Shown here one piece after another: positions 7,623 through 14,646 of a stretch of 25,933 nt of DNA (positions are counted from its first letter, which is position 1; every line of letters starts with the position of its first letter). The notes under the pieces are model-generated. The model had not been told where the DNA came from. It did not search any database and was given only the letters and a program-made list of their open reading frames with translations. Source of the DNA: JANLSE01 sp038214135 (GTDB lineage: Bacteria > Chloroflexota > Chloroflexia > Chloroflexales > Roseiflexaceae); NCBI GenBank assembly GCA_038214135.1, contig JBBQSD010000087.1:1-25933 (forward strand), in the 5' to 3' direction. Position numbers and translations under genes: made by a program.

Positions 7623-8882
7623 TTACTTGGGCGGGGTCAACCATGTTGGCGCTGTAGCTAATGGCCCGCTCAGGGTTTTCAAGAAGGCGATGACTTGGGC
7701 GATCTCAGTTTTGCTCAAGTTCAGCGGCTTGAGTTCACTCGCGCCTGCGGGCGCGGCGGGTGCGCGATTATAATGGGCCAGGACGTCGTTGAGTGTGGTG
7801 AATTGTCCCGCGTGCATGAACGGCCCGCGCTCCGCGACGTTCCGCAGCGATGGTGTCTTGAAGGCACGTATGAGCTGTTCACCCTCCGGTTTCATAAACT
7901 GGAGTTCGCCACATTGCGCTGGCTGGGCATCGCTGTAGCGGCTCAGGCAGTTGAACTCATCGCCACGTACTTGCGGTGCGCCATGCGCGCGGCCGGTGTC
8001 TTCTGGTAGCCTTGGAACGGACGGAACCCCCGTGTTATGAAAATCGTTATTCGTGAACAACGGGCCGTTGTGACAATTTACGCAGTGCGCTTTACCAATA
8101 AATAAGCGCATACCCATCACTTCATCGGGCGTCAGTAGCGTTTGCATGGCCACCGTATCGTTGTTCAGCACCGCTTGCACATACGTATCGAAACGCGATG
8201 GCCCAGGCATGATCGTGCGCTCGTATGCGGCAATCGCTTTGCCCATATTCGCATAGAAGCGCGTGATCGCGTCGCGATCCGCGGCCCGCATTCCATCCCA
8301 CGCCGCACGTGCGGTCGGGTCGGCAACTGGGCCTGCGCTCGGCGGCAGCAGCGTGGTATCCGGCAACGGCCCAAACAGCGCCTCGTATGCTGCGCGATCA
8401 CTCCCCGCGATCAGATGGGCATAGCGCGTGCGATTGCCGCCGTGCTCCACCGCACTTTCGAGTGGGCCAAGCGCCTGCGCCCATTGGCTGTCCTTGCGCC
8501 CGTCCCAGAACAGCCAGGGACTATACGCGGTGCCGACAATGGTCATCGCACGCCGGTTGGTTGTGCCGATACCCTGCGAAAGTGGCTTCCCATCCTGAAA
8601 GCCTTGTTGCGGCGCATGACAGGTCGCACATGCAATCGTGCCATTTGCGCTCAGGCGGGTGTCAAAAAACAATCGTTGCCCGAACGCGGCCGCCTGCGCG
8701 TTATCCGCATATCTGTTTGATGGATCAGGCGGCAATGGTGGCATGCTGCCAATCCACAAGCCGCGTAATACCGCAACATCGGCTTGTGTCCACGGCGAAC
8801 GCGGCCAAGCGCTGAAGGCAATGCTGCCGATCATGCTGAGCACGAGGAGCGCGAATCCGATCAGCATAAATCTTGATTTCAT
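7623..8882 (-). CDS. Diheme cytochrome c peroxidase / MauG-family protein
   Basis: This 419-residue protein of the bacterial diheme cytochrome c peroxidase family reduces H2O2 (or carries out related oxidations) outside the cytoplasmic membrane, using electrons from c-type cytochromes. An N-terminal hydrophobic segment (about 5-24) is a signal peptide or anchor. There are two covalent heme sites: CATCH (Cys85-His89) and CVNCH (Cys267-His271). Family motifs LGxxLFFDxRLSxxGTIACATCH, FWDGRKDSQWAQALGP, and the late FKTPSLRNV and GPFMHAGQF (Met356 a possible heme ligand) are present. The length is slightly above the usual 320-400. The ATG at 8882 has AAAGG five bases upstream; an upstream in-frame start near 8930 was rejected. 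It is preceded by the FixH-like gene (57-bp gap with a strong hairpin), probably one transcript. Confidence 0.92.
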   Translation of the reverse strand: MKSRFMLIGFALLVLSMIGSIAFSAWPRSPWTQADVAVLRGLWIGSMPPLPPDPSNRYADNAQAAAFGQRLFFDTRLSANGTIACATCHAPQQGFQDGKPLSQGIGTTNRRAMTIVGTAYSPWLFWDGRKDSQWAQALGPLESAVEHGGNRTRYAHLIAGSDRAAYEALFGPLPDTTLLPPSAGPVADPTARAAWDGMRAADRDAITRFYANMGKAIAAYERTIMPGPSRFDTYVQAVLNNDTVAMQTLLTPDEVMGMRLFIGKAHCVNCHNGPLFTNNDFHNTGVPSVPRLPEDTGRAHGAPQVRGDEFNCLSRYSDAQPAQCGELQFMKPEGEQLIRAFKTPSLRNVAERGPFMHAGQFTTLNDVLAHYNRAPAAPAGASELKPLNLSKTEIAQVIAFLKTLSGPLATAPTWLTPPK

Positions 8883-8897
8883 GATGGCCTTTCGTGA

Positions 8898-8924
8898 TGC
8901 ATGGTTCGTTGAGCGAACCATGCA
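8898..8924. promoter_or_regulatory. Perfect 11-bp inverted repeat before the peroxidase gene
   Basis: TGCATGGTTCG and CGAACCATGCA flank a 5-nt TTGAG loop, in the 57-bp gap between the FixH-like stop and the peroxidase ATG. It can form a stable RNA hairpin that would either protect the peroxidase message or attenuate it, or it may be a DNA operator. The inner sequence TGGTTCGTTG..GAGCGAACC recurs with a 5-bp insertion at 14521-14544 between the two LuxR regulators. Confidence 0.6.
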
Positions 8925-8939
8925 CTTCATGGGAGATTG

Positions 8940-9428
8940 TTACTTGAGCAGCAGATTGAAACGGACCTGATCAGTCATACCGCCAGCCTTAAGATCGAAA
9001 TCCACGACCCACCAGCCAGCCATCTGGAATTTCATGCCATCAACGGTATAGTTGCCCTGGCCGAGATAGCTGGTGACTGTGGGTGTGGTTGGCATGCCGT
9101 GGCCATGCTGCGGCATATCACCATGCAGCGTGATCATGGCGTTTTCGATTGGTTTGCCGTCCGGTGTTTCTACATGCAGTGTCCAGCTATGCAACGTGTT
9201 GATCGGAATGGGGTCAACTGCTGGGCGAATCGCCGCACGGAACACACCATTCGTAGATGTGCGGGTCGTGGAAAAATCGAGGTCGGCAGGCATGCTGCCC
9301 ATCCCCCAATTCATAGCGCTCAGTATGACGAGCGCGACGACGACGAGCGCGCCAATGCCGGCGATCCATTTCCAGTTGTTCCCACGTTTTACCGCTGTGG
9401 CAATAGTTGGGGTCGTAATAGTATTCAC
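8940..9428 (-). CDS. FixH/YtkA-like membrane-anchored protein
   Basis: This is a 162-residue protein with a single N-terminal membrane helix (about 20-38) and an extracytoplasmic beta-sandwich of the FixH/YtkA type. The family motif region is visible: HSWTLHVETPDGKPIENAMITLHGDMPQHGHGMP (positions 80-113 in part), then GQGNYTVDGMKFQMAGWWVVDFDL. The His/Met-rich GDMPQHGHGM stretch could bind copper. FixH proteins act in maturation of cbb3 oxidases; no other ccoGHIS gene is nearby, so that role is not implied. Linkage to the diheme peroxidase suggests an envelope redox or metal-handling role. It starts at GTG 9428, with GGAGG seven bases upstream. Tandem ATAGATGC copies (9441-9456) lie just upstream of that site. 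Confidence 0.8.
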   Translation of the reverse strand: MNTITTPTIATAVKRGNNWKWIAGIGALVVVALVILSAMNWGMGSMPADLDFSTTRTSTNGVFRAAIRPAVDPIPINTLHSWTLHVETPDGKPIENAMITLHGDMPQHGHGMPTTPTVTSYLGQGNYTVDGMKFQMAGWWVVDFDLKAGGMTDQVRFNLLLK

Positions 9429-9487
9429 GGTCTATCCTCCATAGATGCATAGATGCATTGTCGTTTCGATATGCTCTTGATGCTGGT

Positions 9488-9520
9488 GTGAGCCGACCAA
9501 CCATCGCATGGGCGGCTCAC
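9488..9520. terminator. Hairpin between DJ-1-like and FixH-like genes
   Basis: GTGAGCCG (9488-9495) and CGGCTCAC (9513-9520) are perfect 8-bp arms around a 17-nt loop, placed just after the DJ-1-like stop codon at 9534. No U-tract follows on the minus strand, so it could be a weak or factor-assisted terminator, an RNA stability element or an operator for the FixH-peroxidase pair. Confidence 0.4.
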
Positions 9521-9533
9521 GCGTCATTCCCGT

Positions 9534-10949
9534 TTATGCGCCACGGATCGGTGATTGTGTCGTCTGCGCGCTCACTTGATCGCGGGTGCGTCCGGTGAAC
9601 GCAATGGTTCGGCGGATGAGCCAGGCCAGGCTCCCAAACGCGAGAGCGCCACCGAGCCCAGCGAGGAGCGGAATGATCAGCAGATGGAATGGCCATTTGG
9701 TCCCAACCAACTGCAATGGGCTGCGCACTTCAAGCCGCTTGGCCGCAAATATGGCGCTTGGGATGTCGTGCGTAGAGGCCAGATCTTGGAGTGCGCTGGT
9801 GAAGGCATAGGTGGGAGCTTGATCATGTTGCAGGATCGTGACCGGAACTCCACCACCGCCCACTCCGGCGGGCAGGCGCGCTGCCGCTTGTTGGGCACCG
9901 TTGCCGCCGGGAACGAGCAGCCGATCCATGGCTGGCAGGTTGTGCGCTTGCCAACGCGGTATAATCTGTAGGCCGTGCTGCGAGATGACTGCCGACACGT
10001 CAGCCACGGTGTAGGTTTGATTGGTCGATGACATCATATAGACATCGTCGACGGCGGCGAGATCGACTTCGCCGACTCCATCGTACAGCCAGACACCCGT
10101 TTGACGTTTGGGCCAGGTAAAGGCCACATTCAACAGAATAATGCTATCCGCTGCTTCTTGCGTATATTGCGTCATGTGGGGATTGGTCACAAACGGGGAC
10201 GCTGGATAGTGGAGCGCCAGGGCGACCTTGTCGGCAACGGCCTGCCCGTTGCGGCGTGCCAGAAGATGCAGCGTCGCATCCACACCCGAAGTGATTCCGC
10301 CCGTCGTCAGCAGGGTGCCTGAGTCAATATAGCGCTCGCCACGCTGCCACTGCACGGCGGGATAGGCCCGTTCGTATGCATCAATATCGCCCCAATGGGT
10401 GGTCACCGTTTTGCCGTCAATCAGCCCGCTGGCCGCCAACACTTCAGCACCTGCACACCACGAGAAGAGCAGCGTCTGTTCATGGTCATTCTGCCGCAGC
10501 CAATCCAGCACTGGTACATTCTGGGGCGAGCCAATATTGAGTACGGCTGGAACGACGATGATATCTGGGCCGTGCGGGAGCAGCGCCGCAAGCTCTTCAA
10601 ACGAGCGCTGCGGCACCACATCGACGCCGCCGGTCAGCGTCCGCAATCCGCGCGTTTCGGCGACGGCATAGACATTGTAGGCGCCTGATTCGGCGAACAT
10701 GGCATAGGGCACGAGAAAATCCGAGCTTTCGGTGCGCGTATTGCTCAGCAGAATCGCGACGGTCGGCTTACTCTGATCATAGCGAGGTGCCGGTAGGGGA
10801 ATAACTGCGGCGGCCAGTGCCTCCGGGGCAGGCGACACCATCAATTCCGCTGCATTGGTGAAGCCGATAGTGGCCGCCAGCGCAACGGCGCAGAGGGCAG
10901 AGAGCGTGTAGCCGACGATCCAAGAAATCTTCTTCAGTACCTTTTTCAT
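9534..10949 (-). CDS. Membrane-anchored tandem DJ-1/PfpI-like protein
   Basis: This 471-residue protein has a membrane helix at each end (about 8-28 and 420-443) and two class I glutamine amidotransferase-like (DJ-1/PfpI) regions between them. The first (about 62-275) has the nucleophile elbow FSWCAGAEVLAASG with Cys165, then TTHWGD (His185), as in the amidase-like domains of GlxA/FtrA regulators. The second (about 285-400), starting TGVWLYDGVGEVDLAA, repeats the N-terminal fold but lacks a clear Cys elbow (LLVPGGNGAQQ). No DNA-binding domain is present; the sensor-like domain is tethered to the membrane instead. The ATG at 10949 has AAAGGAAG about nine bases upstream. It lies downstream of the LuxR gene, with a 75-bp conserved sequence in front of it. 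Substrate or signal unknown. Confidence 0.85.
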   Translation of the reverse strand: MKKVLKKISWIVGYTLSALCAVALAATIGFTNAAELMVSPAPEALAAAVIPLPAPRYDQSKPTVAILLSNTRTESSDFLVPYAMFAESGAYNVYAVAETRGLRTLTGGVDVVPQRSFEELAALLPHGPDIIVVPAVLNIGSPQNVPVLDWLRQNDHEQTLLFSWCAGAEVLAASGLIDGKTVTTHWGDIDAYERAYPAVQWQRGERYIDSGTLLTTGGITSGVDATLHLLARRNGQAVADKVALALHYPASPFVTNPHMTQYTQEAADSIILLNVAFTWPKRQTGVWLYDGVGEVDLAAVDDVYMMSSTNQTYTVADVSAVISQHGLQIIPRWQAHNLPAMDRLLVPGGNGAQQAAARLPAGVGGGGVPVTILQHDQAPTYAFTSALQDLASTHDIPSAIFAAKRLEVRSPLQLVGTKWPFHLLIIPLLAGLGGALAFGSLAWLIRRTIAFTGRTRDQVSAQTTQSPIRGA

Positions 10950-11027
10950 GAGGAGCCGCTTCCTTTCGTAGTGTGCGTATGGTCGGTACATGCTCAGCGG
11001 TATCTCCGCGAGTAATGCCACACATCC

Positions 11028-11102
11028 GCAATCACCAATAGGCACAGCCTAGCCGACGTGTGGGTGGAGCCGCATGCAACGAAAGGTGGGTTATTGGGTG
11101 GA
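11028..11102 (-). repeat. 75-bp conserved upstream sequence, copy 2
   Basis: This is the gap-free match (66/75) to 7463-7537, in the same orientation, 78 bp before the DJ-1-like ATG. The -10-like hexamer reads TAGGCT here, and the same triplet register contains a TAG stop, arguing against a coding origin. The 76 bp between this copy and the gene contain a small inverted repeat, GCGG-TATCT-CCGC (10997-11009). Confidence 0.65.
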
Positions 11103-11160
11103 TGTCTGGGGTGGATGTTCTGGGGAGAGGGGAATCTGGGGCATTGTGCTGCGCTGTGGT

Positions 11161-11222
11161 GCCCTCGCCCCGGCGTGGGAGAGGGGAGTTGGGGAGAGGG
11201 GAGTTGGGGAGAGGGGAGTTGG
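11161..11222. repeat. Palindromic element copy 2 with 15-bp tandem repeat
   Basis: A hairpin-type element, CCCTCGCCC-CGGCG-TGGGAGAGGG, is followed by about 2.9 tandem copies of the 15-mer AGAGGGGAGTTGGGG (11180-11222). The array ends two bases from the LuxR stop codon (TAG at 11225-11227, minus strand), so on the mRNA the C-rich array comes immediately after the coding region. The right arm of the palindrome appears to have been expanded by slippage. Confidence 0.7.
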
Positions 11223-11224
11223 AG

Positions 11225-14200
11225 CTAGAGCAGTTGCAGGTCGCGCGCCAACGCAATCGCCTGGGTGCGGCTGGTGGCCCGCAGCTTGCCGAAAATGCTG
11301 TTGGTATGGGTCTTGACGGTACTGATGGCGATCACCAGTATCCGTGCGACTTCGGCGTTGGACATGCCGCTGGCGATCAGACGCAGGACTTCCAGTTCGC
11401 GTGCGCTCAGTGGCTCGACCACGGAGGGGGTAATAGGGTGCGGGGGTGGTACAGTGACCGTTTGAGCATGAGCTGCCCTTCGCTTGTCACTTTGCCACTT
11501 TGTCACCGTGTCATCGTCGGGGAAGGCCGCCAGGAGCCGGCTCATGTAGTCTGGCGCAATCCTGCCTGCGTCGGCGGCATGGAGCATGGCCGCCATCACC
11601 CGGCCTTCATCGACAAAGCGTCGGATGGAGCGCTCCGGCGCGGCAAGCGTGAGCGCACGCTCAATCGTGGTCAGCGCGTCACTGCGCGCGCCCTGTGCCC
11701 ACTGCGCCAGTGCGCGCACGATCAGGATGTCGAGCACACTGCCCCAACGTGCCTTTGCTTCAGCAGCCGCCAGCAGCCGATCGAGCAGATTCATCGCCTG
11801 CGGCAGCAAGGAGCTTGCAGATTCGCTGCCCGCCTGCGCAATCCAGACGCGCGCCAGGATCAGGTGCTCGGCTTCGCGCGGGAAGCTGAGATCATCCGCA
11901 GCGTGGAGGCCACTCGCATCCGCCCAGGCAATTGCGGCCGCGAGGTTGCCCTGCGTCAGCGCCAGCCGCGCTTGCACGGCGGCCCCGCACGCGATCAGGT
12001 GGCCGACAAAGCCACGCTGGCGGGCCAGAGCTATGTAGGTCTCCAGCGTCAGCTGTGCAGCAACGTGGTTCCCGCGCGCCTGCTGGAGGCGCGCCAGAGC
12101 GAGATATCCTTGAGTGATATACGCGGCATCCACAGTCAGTGGCCCAGTCACGAGATCCATGCCCTGCGCCAGGTGGTGTTCGGCCGCGTCCAGATCGTTC
12201 CACTCGCACAGCAACGCCCCCATACCGAAATAGTACGCCGGGCTGCCCTCCAGGCTCTGGAACACCTCCGGATCGGGTGCGATGTGCGTGGCCTCGTGCA
12301 AGGTTGCGACGGCGGCCCGTAGCCGGCCCTGGAGGATCTGCAGCTGGGCCAGATTGGTGAACGCCGCCAGCGCCCCGAACATGTTCCCAGAGGCGCGGAT
12401 CGGCGCGACCACCGCAATCGCCAGCTGTTCGTTTGCGTCGGTCACATCACCGCTGACGAGAAAGGCGCGCGCGGCATTTAACATGGCGACTGTCCGGGCA
12501 ACCGTCTCCGTCGCTGGCAGCACGCGGAGTGCCTGCTCTGCGAAGGCGACACAGCCGGCAAAGTCACCGCTGTACCGGACGAGGATCGCACGGAGCACGA
12601 CCGTGCGGCCTTGGATGATCTGGGCCTGGTCGGTTGGTGTGTCGGGCAGGATGCCGTCTTCAGCCTCCTGGAGTCGGGCTTCGGTGGCTTTGAGCTGATT
12701 GGTGAGCAGCAGCGCGAGTGCGTGGATGGTACAGAGCAACGGGCGGGTACGAACAAGCACATCCGGCAGCGCGCTCAGCCAGTTTAGCACCGTGTGTACT
12801 TGCCCAGTGACGATGAGGCGCAGGCCGTGCTGCTCAATCAGATCGGCCACCCACGCACCATCCGCCGCCATCAGCCCGTGCTGCACCGCTTCGGCAACCA
12901 GCCCCTGTCGCGCATACCACACGCTGGCCCGCTGGTGTAGCGCGGCCACCGTTTTGGCCAGCCCACCGCTGGTGAGTCGGTGGCGTAGCACGTCAGCAAA
13001 CAGATGATGGTAGCGATACCAGTGGCGATCATCATCAAGCGGCACAACAAACAGATTGCTGCGCTCCAGTTGATCGAGAATCAACTGACTGTAGCTATCA
13101 GACACAGGCGCAGCGATGTCATTCAGGATTGGTCGGTCGTCAGGTGTGAACCCGAGTATAGCATCACACAATGGGCCGCACATCCGGTCGAGGATGGATG
13201 TCTGGAGCAAAAAGGTCTGGAGATGCGCCGGTTGGGCTGCGAACACTTCGGTGGCCAGGTAATCCACAATATAGCGATTGCTGCCCGTAAAGCTGCGGAT
13301 GAAACCACTGCGATCCTGGTGATCGCGCATTGCCAGCGCGGCCAGTTGTAGCCCAGCGATCCAGCCCTCGGTGCGCCCCTCCAGCGCGGCTAGGTCAGCA
13401 GCGGTGAGCGCCAGCCCCATCACCTGATTCAGAAACACCGCACCTTCGTCGAGGGTGAAGCGCAGATCCTGCGCGTGCAATTCTGTCAGCGTGCCGTTGG
13501 CCCGCAGGCGCGCCAGCGGCAGTGCCGGATCGGTGCGGGTGAGGATCACCAGATGCAGCTGGGGCGGCAGATATTCAAGTAGCCAGGCCAGTGTACGCCG
13601 AATAACGGGTGCAGTGATCACATGATAGTCATCAAGAACCAGAGCGACATCGCGCCGTGATGGTATGGCAGAGGCCGCACTAAAGGCATTCAGTACACCG
13701 GTCAGGATGTGCTCAATCGATGGCGATTCCGGCGATTGCAGCAGTGCCAGTGCCGTCGTGCCAACGCCTGGCGCGAGCGTGTCCAGCGCGATAATCACAT
13801 AGCCCCAGAACCGCAGCGGATCATTATCCTCGCGGTCGAGTGACACCCAGCCGAGTGGCAGCGCACTGCCGCCAATGGTTGCATGCCACGCGCTGAGCAA
13901 TGTCGTTTTGCCAAAGCCGGCTGGGGCCGCAATCAGGGTGAGTTTATGGAGCATTCCTGCTTGCAGGCGTTCGAACAGGCGCGGGCGGATGACCAGGTTG
14001 GCGCGGGCGGGTGGAGCATACAGTTTGGTGGCGAGCAGATGGGATGGCATGGCGGCTGCGGGGGGCGGGGACTCTGCCGTATGAACCGCAGGTTGTGGCG
14101 TCGATGCAGCAGTCAGCGTCGCGGCAGCATGGTTCAGTCGTTCGAGTGTCAGATCCTGCGCCTTACCAAGATAGACGCGATGCAGTGTGCCGTGCGATGT

Positions 14201-14401
14201 GCGATAGGCCTTCCAATACGCACCGCCACGCGCCTGCCGCTCCTTGCGGGCAGTGAAGTGCCCCGATGGGTTGGTGAACGTGAAGGTTGTCGCCTGTTCC
14301 AACCAGGCAAACCAGGCAGGTGTGTTCACCGTAATCGGGCTCGCATCGTTTGGCGAGCAAACCAGCGTAGCACCATGAACCTGTGCGGTTGTGCGCGCCA
14401 T
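11225..14401 (-). CDS. MalT-type (LAL) LuxR-family regulator with extra N-terminal domain
   Basis: This 1058-residue signal-transduction ATPase is a DNA-binding regulator. After a unique N-terminal domain (about 28-95: WFAWLEQATTF, FTARKERQARGGAYWKAYR, RVYLG, LTLERLNHAA) comes the MalT-like module. That module starts HLLATKLYAPP, has Walker A APAGFGKTT (160-167), Walker B VALVLDDYH and the sensor GWIAGLQLAALAMRD. A long TPR-like helical region follows, then the LuxR helix-turn-helix (about 998-1058: LSARELEVLRLIASGMSNAEVARILVIAISTVKTH). MalT-type proteins bind an inducer through the helical repeats and multimerise with ATP to activate transcription. The ATG at 14401 has GAGG upstream; a start at 14596 would add 65 Pro/Arg-rich residues and was rejected. 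It is divergent from its paralogue at 14647. The inducer is unknown. Confidence 0.9.
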   Translation of the reverse strand: MARTTAQVHGATLVCSPNDASPITVNTPAWFAWLEQATTFTFTNPSGHFTARKERQARGGAYWKAYRTSHGTLHRVYLGKAQDLTLERLNHAAATLTAASTPQPAVHTAESPPPAAAMPSHLLATKLYAPPARANLVIRPRLFERLQAGMLHKLTLIAAPAGFGKTTLLSAWHATIGGSALPLGWVSLDREDNDPLRFWGYVIIALDTLAPGVGTTALALLQSPESPSIEHILTGVLNAFSAASAIPSRRDVALVLDDYHVITAPVIRRTLAWLLEYLPPQLHLVILTRTDPALPLARLRANGTLTELHAQDLRFTLDEGAVFLNQVMGLALTAADLAALEGRTEGWIAGLQLAALAMRDHQDRSGFIRSFTGSNRYIVDYLATEVFAAQPAHLQTFLLQTSILDRMCGPLCDAILGFTPDDRPILNDIAAPVSDSYSQLILDQLERSNLFVVPLDDDRHWYRYHHLFADVLRHRLTSGGLAKTVAALHQRASVWYARQGLVAEAVQHGLMAADGAWVADLIEQHGLRLIVTGQVHTVLNWLSALPDVLVRTRPLLCTIHALALLLTNQLKATEARLQEAEDGILPDTPTDQAQIIQGRTVVLRAILVRYSGDFAGCVAFAEQALRVLPATETVARTVAMLNAARAFLVSGDVTDANEQLAIAVVAPIRASGNMFGALAAFTNLAQLQILQGRLRAAVATLHEATHIAPDPEVFQSLEGSPAYYFGMGALLCEWNDLDAAEHHLAQGMDLVTGPLTVDAAYITQGYLALARLQQARGNHVAAQLTLETYIALARQRGFVGHLIACGAAVQARLALTQGNLAAAIAWADASGLHAADDLSFPREAEHLILARVWIAQAGSESASSLLPQAMNLLDRLLAAAEAKARWGSVLDILIVRALAQWAQGARSDALTTIERALTLAAPERSIRRFVDEGRVMAAMLHAADAGRIAPDYMSRLLAAFPDDDTVTKWQSDKRRAAHAQTVTVPPPHPITPSVVEPLSARELEVLRLIASGMSNAEVARILVIAISTVKTHTNSIFGKLRATSRTQAIALARDLQLL

Positions 14402-14446
14402 TCGTGTGCCTCTACCAACCTCGTTTGTTCGGGATGTTATGGTAGA

Positions 14447-14475
14447 AGTATAGGGCGGGTTGGGGAAGGATGCAA
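14447..14475 (-). promoter_or_regulatory. Predicted promoter of the minus-strand LuxR gene
   Basis: On the minus strand TTGCAT (14470-14475) and TATACT (14447-14452) are separated by 17 bp. The expected start is near 14440, giving a leader of about 40 nt before the ATG at 14401. This is a consensus match only. Confidence 0.45.
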
Positions 14476-14520
14476 ACTGAGGGGTACGGAAGGGGGTGTG
14501 ACGGAACATTCTGCAACGCG

Positions 14521-14544
14521 TGGTTCGTTGTGGAGGAGCGAACC
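14521..14544. promoter_or_regulatory. Inverted repeat in the divergent LuxR intergenic region
   Basis: GGTTCG (14522-14527) and CGAACC (14539-14544) form an inverted repeat with an 11-bp spacer, midway between the two divergent regulator genes. The surrounding TGGTTCGTTG and GAGCGAACC equal the inner part of the hairpin at 8898-8924, with TGGAG inserted. It is a candidate binding site for one of the flanking LuxR regulators, or for a regulator common to them and the peroxidase. Confidence 0.4.
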
Positions 14545-14600
14545 TCGTGTTCGCCCACCAGGATCGCACGCTGCTCCCAATAGCAAGGCGGCGCATGCAC

Positions 14601-14606
14601 TATAAT
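14601..14606 (+). promoter_or_regulatory. Predicted -10 element of the plus-strand LuxR gene
   Basis: A perfect TATAAT sits 40 bp before the ATG at 14647. The hexamer 17 bp upstream (CAATAG) is a poor -35, which would suit a promoter needing an activator. The leader would be about 34 nt. Confidence 0.4.
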
Positions 14607-14646
14607 CTATCGATTCCATATATTCCGGTGTTTTAGAGTTGAATCT

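Noticed and set aside
11180..11222. A CRISPR array
   Set aside because: The 15-bp units are contiguous, without spacers.
11060..12322. A 420-codon plus-strand open frame antisense to the LuxR gene
   Set aside because: The minus strand encodes a clear LuxR protein over the same bases; the antisense product is Arg/Gln-rich with no domain, as expected for a shadow frame in GC-rich DNA.
14402..14596. A 65-residue N-terminal extension of the minus LuxR protein
   Set aside because: It is Pro/Arg/Thr-rich without motif, covers the predicted promoter, and the ATG at 14401 has a ribosome site.
13883..14605. A 240-codon plus-strand open frame across the N-terminal part of the minus LuxR gene
   Set aside because: It overlaps the Walker A region of the LuxR gene, has no ribosome site and no recognisable motif.
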